Part shown: positions 9,554 through 16,844 of the stretch, one piece after another
How the letters are laid out: every line of letters begins with the position of its first letter
Numbering within the stretch: the stretch's first letter is position 1
From: Planctomycetota bacterium
GTDB lineage: Bacteria; Planctomycetota; UBA8108; JACQVS01
Assembly (NCBI GenBank): GCA_016209605.1
Contig: JACQVS010000240.1
Span: 1 to 63,462 of the forward strand
Reading direction: 5' to 3'
Length of the DNA: 63,462 nt
Translations under genes and position numbers: made by a program
Notes under the pieces: generated by a model
Databases searched by the model: none
What the model was told of the DNA's origin: nothing
Seen by the model: only the letters and a program-made list of their open reading frames with translations

Positions 9554-11266
9554 ATGCCCGCACCCGGATCCAGGCTTGCGAGGCTCCTCTTCCCCCTCGC
9601 TATCCTGCGGGAGATCGCCATCTCCACCGGCCCCATCCTGCGGCGGGAGCTGCTCAGCTTCCTGCGCACCCCCAAGGCCTGGCGCATCACCCTCATCACC
9701 GTCGGCGCCGCGAGCCTCTTGCCGCTCTTCGCCTGGCCGTCGCCGGGCGAGCCCATGGCCTACTTCCGGGCGCAAGCGGCCTTCGTCACCTACTCGGTGG
9801 TCCTTTACATCGCCCTTTTCCTTTTCGTCCCGCTCGTCACCGGGAGCGCCATCACCATCGAGCGCGAGCGGGAGACTTACGAGCTGCTCTACAACACCCG
9901 GATCCGCCCCGCCGGCATCGTCTTTGGAAAGCTCTTCGCCTCGATCGCCTTCTTCCTGCTGCTCATCCTCTTGACCTTTCCCATGGTCTCGATCCTTTAC
10001 CTGCTGGGCGGCTTCGAGGTCTGGGACTTCATCAAGGCGCTGCTGGGATACTTGCTGTTCACCGCCATTCTCGGCGTGATCGGCCTCTGGTCGTCGATGC
10101 GCCATCAGCGCACCTCGCGCGCCATCCTGGAGGCTTTCGGCATCTTGATCGCCCTCTACTTCGGACTGAGTATTTGCACCTCCTTCCTGATGGTCTTCTT
10201 CATGACCGTCTGGAGAGGGGTAGCGCCGCCGAACTTGATCCTCATCCTTTCCTGGATCCTGACCATCGGCGTCCCGGCCCTGCTGGTCCTCTGGATGATG
10301 TATTCCCTCCTGCGGAGCGCCCGCTATCCTGAGCTGGCGGCCTCGCGCCGGGAGGAGCGCCGGAAGCTCAAGCAGGCGGCGCTCGGCACCACCCCGCCGG
10401 TGTCGCGCACCTGGCTCACCCGCCAGCTTCTCGACCGCACGGTGAACGGCATCCCCGACGGCTGGAATCCGGTCCTGGTCGCCTCGGTCCGCAGCCAGGT
10501 CTACGGCGCGGCGCATTCGCGCCGGATGATGTTCTGGGGGCTGGCCGTTTTGATTTTCATCATCTCGGGGATGATCTTCTGGTTTTTCCTCTCGGGGATG
10601 GGGGTCGAATCCTACGTATCCTTTTCGATTGGCGCCCATGTGCTCCTCTACAGCGTCGCGCTCATCCTCCCCGGCCTGGCGGCCACCGGCCTCTCCGGGG
10701 AGGTCGAGTCGGGCAACCTCGATTTCCTGCGCGGCACCCTCCTCGCCCCCTTCGCCATCCTCCGCGGCAAGTGGCTGGCGGCGCTCTTCGGCATCTCCGG
10801 CCTGTGGATCCTGGGAGGCCTCTTTGGCGCCGCGCACCTCCCTTTCCTGCTCGTTAAAAATCTAGGCCTGCTCATCCCGATTTACTTCCTCGCCGCGCTC
10901 CTCCTGGTCTCGCTGGCCGCCAGCTCGGCCGGCATCCTGGCCTCGACGCTGGCGCGCTCGACGGTGTCGGCCCTGGTGCTCGCCTACTTGCTCTCCTTCG
11001 GCTACCTGCTGGGGGTGCCGGTCCTGCTCCAATTCTTTGCCTTCTGGGCCCGGTTCTGGCGATTCAACTCGGCTTACTTTCCCTCCCTCAGCCCGCTCTG
11101 GGAGTTCTCCCAGATCATCTCTACGCAGGGCTTCCGGGCCACGAAGGCTGCCGTGGAGGCTCATTTCTCCTTCTTCCTCTCCCTGGTAGTCGCCGCCGTG
11201 GTCAGCGCCGTTCAGCTCAAGCTGGCCGCCGCCTTCTACAAAAACCGTTGGGAGAGGGACAGGTAG
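9554..11266 (+). CDS. ABC-2 type transporter permease
   Basis: A 570-residue membrane protein with about twelve hydrophobic helices in two halves joined by a charged linker near residues 260-310. The N-terminal half contains GSAITIERERETYELL, the ABC-2 permease cytoplasmic coupling-helix pattern (GxxxxxxERExxTxELL). A second copy, ATGLSGEVESGNLDFLRGTLL, lies in the C-terminal half. The duplication suggests one polypeptide forming both halves of the channel. The gene directly follows the lipoprotein gene (one-base gap). No ATP-binding subunit (Walker A/B) is encoded nearby, so the ATPase must be elsewhere. The substrate cannot be told from sequence. Confidence 0.85.
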   Translation: MPAPGSRLARLLFPLAILREIAISTGPILRRELLSFLRTPKAWRITLITVGAASLLPLFAWPSPGEPMAYFRAQAAFVTYSVVLYIALFLFVPLVTGSAITIERERETYELLYNTRIRPAGIVFGKLFASIAFFLLLILLTFPMVSILYLLGGFEVWDFIKALLGYLLFTAILGVIGLWSSMRHQRTSRAILEAFGILIALYFGLSICTSFLMVFFMTVWRGVAPPNLILILSWILTIGVPALLVLWMMYSLLRSARYPELAASRREERRKLKQAALGTTPPVSRTWLTRQLLDRTVNGIPDGWNPVLVASVRSQVYGAAHSRRMMFWGLAVLIFIISGMIFWFFLSGMGVESYVSFSIGAHVLLYSVALILPGLAATGLSGEVESGNLDFLRGTLLAPFAILRGKWLAALFGISGLWILGGLFGAAHLPFLLVKNLGLLIPIYFLAALLLVSLAASSAGILASTLARSTVSALVLAYLLSFGYLLGVPVLLQFFAFWARFWRFNSAYFPSLSPLWEFSQIISTQGFRATKAAVEAHFSFFLSLVVAAVVSAVQLKLAAAFYKNRWERDR

Positions 11267-11274
11267 CTCGCCAG

Positions 11275-11294
11275 TGTCCGCCTCGAGGCGGACA
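11275..11294. repeat. 20-bp perfect palindrome after the ABC permease
   Basis: TGTCCGCCTCGAGGCGGACA is its own reverse complement over all 20 bases and lies nine bases after the permease stop codon. A second, 10-bp palindrome CCGGATCCGG follows at 11300-11309. Neither is followed by a T tract, so they do not look like a standard intrinsic terminator. A protein-binding site or a weak transcription-end structure is possible. The remaining ~140 bases up to the next gene hold no other feature I can support. Confidence 0.6.
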
Positions 11295-11452
11295 GATGAC
11301 CGGATCCGGACACCGGAATGCTCCAAAATGTTGGTCCGATCCCTAGTATTCAATCACTTATGACTTATTCTCTGGCCCGGTCCTTCTGGCCCGCGGTCTG
11401 CTTTCAAGCAAAAAGGGCACGAGGGGCATTTGCAAACGGAGCTTCCCTGGGT

Positions 11453-12049
11453 ATGGCCAGAAGAAAGAGATCCCCAGCCAAAAAACCGCCGGTCAGCTAC
11501 GACCAGATCATCAAGTCGATCCTCCAGAAGCATGAAGATCCCCAAATCATTTTGAAGCTGAAAAGTCCCGGGCTGGCGCCCCTTTTGCCTCTTATGGCCG
11601 GCAATCCCAAGGAGCTGGTCCAGAAGGCCCAGGACAAAATCAAGAAAGCTCCGGAAAATAGGGCGTCGACTGAAACCAAGCGCGAGCTTTTGACCGCCCT
11701 GAATGTATTGGCGGGATCGGTGATTCGGGATAAAATCTTCTTGAGAAGGATCATTTCGGAGATCGGAACCATGGGAGAAAATTACGTCGTCGACTACTTT
11801 GTGAGCAAGGGAAAAGCCATTGGGCTTCTCGAAGGCAAAAAAAAGGGATTAAAAGAAGGGCATTACAAAGGGACTAGGGATGAAGCCCGAAAAGGGATAT
11901 TGAAAGTTTTAACCAAGCGGTTTGGAATCGTTCCAAAAGATTTGCCAACCAAACTCGCCGGCGTAAAAGAGTTAAACCGCCTGGAAGACCTCCTCGTCGA
12001 AGCCGCGGTGTGCAAGGATTTGAAGGCGTTTCTCAGGGGGCTCGGTTGA
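11453..12049 (+). CDS. Small basic protein resembling the Rpn/YhgA C-terminal tail
   Basis: From the ATG at 11453 the protein has 198 residues (MARRKRSPAKK...). A longer in-frame reading starting at 11318 exists, but its first 45 residues look like non-coding translation. The C-terminal half has a lysine/glycine-rich stretch (GKAIGLLEGKKKGLKEGHYKG) followed by LTKRFGIVPKDLPTKL and a closing LEDLLVEAAVCKDLKAFL. This is the organisation of the C-terminal tails of many Rpn/PD-(D/E)XK transposase-family proteins. No nuclease core is present, so it may be a stand-alone derivative or a remnant. It overlaps the convergent oxidoreductase gene by 17 bases. Function unknown. Confidence 0.6.
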   Translation: MARRKRSPAKKPPVSYDQIIKSILQKHEDPQIILKLKSPGLAPLLPLMAGNPKELVQKAQDKIKKAPENRASTETKRELLTALNVLAGSVIRDKIFLRRIISEIGTMGENYVVDYFVSKGKAIGLLEGKKKGLKEGHYKGTRDEARKGILKVLTKRFGIVPKDLPTKLAGVKELNRLEDLLVEAAVCKDLKAFLRGLG

Positions 12050-13091
12050 TGGAAAAGGAAAATTTTCGCCACCCCTCCGGCACCGGCATCTCCTCGCCGC
12101 CAAGGCGGCGGGACTCCTTGAGGAGGAGGGCCAGCTTGACGGAGACCGCCGACTCTTCCGGCGGCGACAGCTCCGGAGCCTTGCCGCTCTCGATGCAGCT
12201 CAAAAAGTAGTCGATCTCGCCGAAATAGCCGTCCCCCGCCGTCAGCCCCGGCCTTTCGGTCCGGCCGTTGGCCCAGTACACGGTGAGGGGTCGGTTGAGG
12301 GCGGAGTGGAAGGAGAGGAGGCCCTCTTCGCCGAGGATGTCGAAGGACATGGAGAAGGGGTACTCCCCCTGGAAGATCCAGGAGCCCTCGAGGCTGACGG
12401 CGGCGCCGCCGTAGCGCAAGGTCCCCTGGTAGTGGTCGAAGCCCTTTTTCAAGTCCACCGCCCCGGTGGCGCGGACCGACTCGGGAATCCCCAGCAAGTG
12501 ATGGGCGAAATCGATGTCGTGGATCGAGAGGTCGACGATGGCGCCGCCGCTCTTCGACTCATCGCGCAGCCAGCCGCCCCAGGCGGGGAGACCGGACTTC
12601 CTCTCGAAGCGGGCGGCCAGCACCCGGCCGAGGGAACCGCTCTTCACGATCTCGCGGGCCTTCCTGTAGTCCGGCCAGAATCGAATGCACTGCGCCACCA
12701 TCAGCTTCCCCTTGCTCGCGCGCGCCGCCGCCACCATGGCATCGACCTCGGCCTCGGTAACGGCCATCGGCTTCTCGCAGAGGACGTGCTTCCCCCGGGC
12801 GAGGGCCTGCTTGACGATGGGGGCGTGCGCCGGGGTTGGCAGGCACACCGAGACCAGGTCGACCTCCGGATGGTTGAGCAGGTCCTCGGCGTTCTCGTAG
12901 GTCTTGACCTTGGAAAAGTCGAACTTGCGCCCGGGCCCCATGATGTTCCCTTGCACCCCCGAGAGGTCCCCCTTGAGGCGCTCCTTGATCTGGTCCGCCA
13001 CCGCCACCACCTTCGCCTTGGGATGCTTCAGGTAAACTTGCAAGTGGGTCAAGCCCATGAATCCCAGTCCAATCACTCCGACTTTGACCAT
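12033..13091 (-). CDS. Gfo/Idh/MocA-family sugar oxidoreductase
   Basis: A 352-residue NAD(P)-dependent dehydrogenase. The N-terminal Rossmann fold opens with VGVIGLGFMGLTH (GxGxxG), then has the family EKP motif in HVLCEKPMA at about residue 110. The C-terminal alpha/beta domain includes GGAIVDLSIHDIDFAHHLLG with the conserved active-site His-Asp region near residue 190. An AGGAG Shine-Dalgarno sits six bases before the ATG. Family members oxidise or reduce sugars, often nucleotide sugars or inositols. Its place beside a radical SAM gene and heptose-type activation genes suggests a role in surface-sugar synthesis, but the substrate is not deducible. Confidence 0.88.
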   Translation of the reverse strand: MVKVGVIGLGFMGLTHLQVYLKHPKAKVVAVADQIKERLKGDLSGVQGNIMGPGRKFDFSKVKTYENAEDLLNHPEVDLVSVCLPTPAHAPIVKQALARGKHVLCEKPMAVTEAEVDAMVAAARASKGKLMVAQCIRFWPDYRKAREIVKSGSLGRVLAARFERKSGLPAWGGWLRDESKSGGAIVDLSIHDIDFAHHLLGIPESVRATGAVDLKKGFDHYQGTLRYGGAAVSLEGSWIFQGEYPFSMSFDILGEEGLLSFHSALNRPLTVYWANGRTERPGLTAGDGYFGEIDYFLSCIESGKAPELSPPEESAVSVKLALLLKESRRLGGEEMPVPEGWRKFSFSINRAP

Positions 13092-13146
13092 AAAGAGCTC
13101 CTGAAAATGACGGTTTATATCGCGCCGTTCAGCGGAGAGAATTGTA

Positions 13147-14244
13147 CTAGATGAAGTTGACGTGCGCTACCGGCTTGGCGATGCGGCTCAAGTAGCGGTT
13201 GACCTCGTCCATGCGGCAGTTCTTGCGGCACTCGTTGATGTCGAGCTCCTCGCGAACGTGGTGGAAGCTCTGCCGGCGCTTCTCCCCCTCCCAGATCTCC
13301 TGGAAGGTGGAGTCGTTAAGGTTGCCGTAGCAGAAGCGCTGGTCCTCGAGGTAAGCGCTGCAGCCGTAAACGTCGCCATTGGCCATGACGTAGGCCCAGA
13401 AGAAGGGCGTGGCGTGGCAGGTCTCGTAGCCGCGGTCGACCCGCAAGGTCTTGGTCATGGTGTTCAAGCGGAAGACGACGTGGAAGCTTGGCGTGTTCCA
13501 GCTCCGCATCTCCTCGTAGAGCTGCAAGTAGCGCGAGTAGTCGATGCCATCGTACTGGCGGGTGAGGCTGTAGTGGTGCTGCGAGTACGGCTTCACCACC
13601 AGGTAGTCAAGGCCGATCTGGTCGCGGCAGATCCTGATGAGCGGGATGACGTCATCGGCGGTCTCCGGCAGGAGCAAGGTCTGCGCTCCCAGGGTGCAGG
13701 ACAGCCGATTGCGGCCCCGATGCTCCACCGCCCTGGACAGGTTGCGGATGACCCGCTCGAAGTCCTTGGCGCTGGTCTGGTGCACCTGGGCGTAGGTCTC
13801 AGGCGTGCCGCCGTTGACGCTCGCCTTGATCCAGGAGGTGTGGGCCAGCGCCCCATCGATGAACTTCTCCGTCAAGGCGACGGCGTTGGTGGTGAAGGCC
13901 ACATCGATGCCGGCCTCGCGGGCGTACCGCGTCAAATCGATGATGCGCGGATGGAGGAGCGGCTCGCCCTCGCCGGCGTACATGACGCTTTTCACCCCCA
14001 GCGAGCCCATCTCGGCCAGCCGGTCGCGCAGGACGTCGGCGTCGAGGGTGCGGATCTTGTAGCCGATGTAGTCGACGGCGCAAAAGGTGCAGCGATGGTT
14101 GCAGGCCCCCGCAGGGGACAGCTCGACGTATATCGGATAAACGGCCTTTGCCTTCTCCCAGTCATCGCCGGCCTCCACCCACTGCGCCACCCGCTGCGGA
14201 TGGTACATGAGCTTGTGCGAGTCGATTGCGAACCGATCGGCCAT
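13147..14244 (-). CDS. Radical SAM protein with SPASM-like C-terminus
   Basis: A 365-residue protein. The radical SAM cluster motif is C48-x3-C52-x2-C55 in ACNHRCTFC, followed by the glycine-rich SAM-contact region AGEGEPLLHP. A C-terminal cysteine-rich part (CHATPF, YGCSAYL, NECRKNC) resembles a SPASM/Twitch auxiliary iron-sulfur domain, with NGDVYGC as in SPASM proteins. A GGGAGGAG Shine-Dalgarno precedes the ATG. It lies 55 bases upstream of the Gfo/Idh/MocA gene on the same strand, so they may form an operon. Radical SAM/SPASM enzymes modify peptides or sugars by radical chemistry; sugar modification is favoured here only from neighbourhood. Confidence 0.85.
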   Translation of the reverse strand: MADRFAIDSHKLMYHPQRVAQWVEAGDDWEKAKAVYPIYVELSPAGACNHRCTFCAVDYIGYKIRTLDADVLRDRLAEMGSLGVKSVMYAGEGEPLLHPRIIDLTRYAREAGIDVAFTTNAVALTEKFIDGALAHTSWIKASVNGGTPETYAQVHQTSAKDFERVIRNLSRAVEHRGRNRLSCTLGAQTLLLPETADDVIPLIRICRDQIGLDYLVVKPYSQHHYSLTRQYDGIDYSRYLQLYEEMRSWNTPSFHVVFRLNTMTKTLRVDRGYETCHATPFFWAYVMANGDVYGCSAYLEDQRFCYGNLNDSTFQEIWEGEKRRQSFHHVREELDINECRKNCRMDEVNRYLSRIAKPVAHVNFI

Positions 14245-14376
14245 AAGCTCCTCCCTGCGCTGTGAAAATTTTAAGGGACAAGCAATCTCTCATGGAAACT
14301 GCAAGTACCTATAAATCGGCTGGCCGTTAAGCGAACTTGACCGCGACTTCGGCTGTCAACCGGCTGGACGATTTTC

Positions 14377-15987
14377 ATGAAGAGTCCGCCCCGCAAGACC
14401 GATAACCAGACCAGGATCGATGGAGCAGTTGTGGAAGGGAAACGCAACGCCATGAGCCAGGAAGGCTATCTCGGAAAAATCATCGGCCTCGACGCCATGG
14501 CGCTCCTGCGCGAGCAGGCGCGCGCCGCCGGCAAGCGCTGCGTTCTGGCGCACGGCATTTTCGATGTCATCCATCCCGGCCACACCCGCCACCTCGAGTG
14601 GGCCCGCGGCCAGGGGGATGTTCTGCTCGTCACCGTGGTCGAGGACAACCGCGGCCCGCGCATCCGCACGCCGGTCGAGATTCGCATGGAGAACCTGTCG
14701 GCGCTATCCATGGTCGACCACGTCGCCAAGGTCCCCTGCCGCGACGCCACTTACAGCATCGAGAGGCTGAAGCCCGACGTCCTGGTGCGCGGCATGGAAT
14801 TCCACGGCTTGCACGCCGGCATCGCCGCCAAGGAGCGGCAGATCCTCGAGAGCTACGGCGGCGAGCTGCTCTTCTCGTCGGGCGACCCCGGCTATTCCAA
14901 CATCCGCACCGCCGAGCTGGAAGGGAGCTACTTGAAGCAGCGCTGGACCTCCCTGCACCAGCTCCTCGACCGCCAGAAGATAACGCCGGAGCGCCTGGAG
15001 GAGCTGCTCGGCCGCTTTCAGGGCATCCGCGCCGCTGTCATCGGCGACACCATCATCGAGGAGTACATCCACTGCAACGCCCTCGGCATGTCCTCGGAGG
15101 ATCCGGTCGTGGTGGTGAAGCCCAAGCGCAGCGAGCGATTTCTCGGCGGGGCGGCCGGAATCGCCGAGCACGCGGCGGCGCTGGGCGCGCAGGCGTGCCT
15201 CTTAACCGTCGCCGGCGAGGACCCGACGGCCAGTTTCCTCAAGAAGCGCGCCGAGGCCTCGCGCGTCCACTACCGCCTGTTTTCCGACGGCACCCGCCCC
15301 ACCACCCTCAAGCAGCGCTTCCTGGCCGGCCGGAAGAAGCTCCTGCGGGCCAACTACCTGGAAGAGCATCCCATTCCGGACCGCCTGGTCGAGCAGATCG
15401 TGAAGGAGTTCGATGCGGCCAGCCGCGACGTCGATCTGATCATCTTCTGGGATGGAAGCTACGGCGCCGTGCCGGCGACTCTGCGCGAGCGGATTATCAG
15501 CCAGGCGCAGGACCTGGGCAAGCGGGTGGTCGCCATGGCCCCGTGTTCGACGCAGATCGCCAACGTAGACCGCTACCGCAACATCGACTTCATCGTCACC
15601 ACCGAGCGTGAGGTGCGCATGTCCTGCTGGGACACGGTCAACAGCCTGGTGCAGGTCGGATTCTCCCTGCTCCAGAAGACCGGCAACCAGGGGCTGATCA
15701 TCTCCCTGGGCGAGAACGGCACCCTGATCTTCACCCGCGAAGGCGATCCGGAGTACCTGCCGCCCTTGGCCACGGAGGTGCAGGATCCCCTGGGCACAAC
15801 CGATACGATGATGGTGGCCGCGGCCCTCGGACGCGCCGCCGGAGCGACCCTTTTCGAAGCGGCCATCCTGGGCTGCGCCGCCCAGGCGGTGGAAGCCGCC
15901 CACGCCGGCATCCAGCCCATCAGCCAGGAGAGGATCCGGTCGCTTCTCTTCGAACGTATCTATCCGGAAGAGGTGGTCTTGACATGA
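14377..15987 (+). CDS. Fused cytidylyltransferase-like/PfkB kinase (HldE-like, reversed domain order)
   Basis: A 536-residue two-domain protein. Residues ~50-185 form a nucleotidyltransferase domain with LAHGIFDVIHPGHTRHL (the HxGH motif at about 66-69), like the adenylyltransferase half of HldE/RfaE. Residues ~205-530 form a PfkB/ribokinase-type kinase domain (AAVIGDTIIEEYI, FLGGAAGIAEHAAALGA). HldE makes ADP-heptose precursors, but there the kinase comes first; here the order is reversed. In the kinase signature the usual GAGD reads GTTD (near residue 475), keeping the catalytic Asp but altering the anion hole. Met26 at 14452 is an alternative start. It overlaps the next nucleotidyltransferase gene by 4 bases (ATGA). 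Role: activation of a heptose or related sugar, inferred. Confidence 0.8.
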   Translation: MKSPPRKTDNQTRIDGAVVEGKRNAMSQEGYLGKIIGLDAMALLREQARAAGKRCVLAHGIFDVIHPGHTRHLEWARGQGDVLLVTVVEDNRGPRIRTPVEIRMENLSALSMVDHVAKVPCRDATYSIERLKPDVLVRGMEFHGLHAGIAAKERQILESYGGELLFSSGDPGYSNIRTAELEGSYLKQRWTSLHQLLDRQKITPERLEELLGRFQGIRAAVIGDTIIEEYIHCNALGMSSEDPVVVVKPKRSERFLGGAAGIAEHAAALGAQACLLTVAGEDPTASFLKKRAEASRVHYRLFSDGTRPTTLKQRFLAGRKKLLRANYLEEHPIPDRLVEQIVKEFDAASRDVDLIIFWDGSYGAVPATLRERIISQAQDLGKRVVAMAPCSTQIANVDRYRNIDFIVTTEREVRMSCWDTVNSLVQVGFSLLQKTGNQGLIISLGENGTLIFTREGDPEYLPPLATEVQDPLGTTDTMMVAAALGRAAGATLFEAAILGCAAQAVEAAHAGIQPISQERIRSLLFERIYPEEVVLT

Positions 15988-16754
15988 AAGCGTTGCTGCT
16001 GGCAGCTGGAATCGGAGCCCGGCTGCGGCCGATAACCTACGAGATCCCCAAGTGCCTCGCGCCGGTGAAGGGGCTGCCGGTCCTCGGCCACTGGCTCCAC
16101 CTGCTGGAGATGCACGGCTTTTCCGAGGTGCTGATAAACACCGGCTACCAGGCCGAGCAGGTGCGGGCCTTCCTCGACACCTTTTACACCCCGCTTGCGG
16201 TCCACATCACCCGGGAAAAGGATCTGCTGGGCACCGGCGGGACCATCAAAACCAACTGGGACTTCTTCGCCGGCGACGATCGCTTCTTGGCGGCCCACGC
16301 CGACAACTTCACCAACGTCCACCTCGGCGAGTTCTGCCGCTTCGCCGGCCCGCGCCTCGGCAAGAAGATCCCGATCGCCCTCGGCCTCTTCCGCTGCCCC
16401 CGGCCCGAGGACTGCGGCATCGTCGATCTCGACCGCAATCAGTTGATCCAGCGCTTCCACGAAAAGGTCCCGAACCCGCCCGGGAACCTCGCCAACGCCG
16501 GCATTTACCTCCTGCACCGTTCGATGAAGCGGTGGTTCGACCAGGTTCCCGGCCCGCGGATTGACCTCTGCCGCGAGGTGCTGCCGCGGCTCGAAGGGCG
16601 CATGCTCGGCTGGCAGATGGGCGACGCGTTCCTGCTCGACATCGGCAGCCCCGAGGCCTATCAGAAAGCCAACTTCGATCCGCAGTACCGCCTGGAGTTC
16701 CCCGCCAGCCGCGCCAACCTGGAAGTCATGCTGACGCCGGCGGAGTCCCGATAA
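15984..16754 (+). CDS. Sugar-1-phosphate nucleotidyltransferase (HddC/RmlA-type)
   Basis: A 256-residue NTP-transferase domain protein. It begins MKALLLAAGIGARLRPITYEIPK, the classical GxGxRxxPxT...PK nucleotide-binding signature, with GTGGTIK and HADNF (metal-binding Asp) further on, and NAGIYLLH near residue 175. The closest functional class is D-glycero-D-manno-heptose-1-phosphate guanylyltransferase or mannose-1-phosphate guanylyltransferase. It overlaps the upstream fused adenylyltransferase-kinase by 4 bases, so translation is coupled and both presumably act on the same sugar. The nucleotide used (GTP, CTP, ADP) cannot be read from sequence. Confidence 0.88.
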   Translation: MKALLLAAGIGARLRPITYEIPKCLAPVKGLPVLGHWLHLLEMHGFSEVLINTGYQAEQVRAFLDTFYTPLAVHITREKDLLGTGGTIKTNWDFFAGDDRFLAAHADNFTNVHLGEFCRFAGPRLGKKIPIALGLFRCPRPEDCGIVDLDRNQLIQRFHEKVPNPPGNLANAGIYLLHRSMKRWFDQVPGPRIDLCREVLPRLEGRMLGWQMGDAFLLDIGSPEAYQKANFDPQYRLEFPASRANLEVMLTPAESR

Positions 16755-16844
16755 ACGTGACGTTGGTCAGCATGGCGGTTCGCAACTCACCGCAACCGCT
16801 CTTTCCCCTTGGCAAGCCGGCGATGTCATTTATGATGGCCTCCC

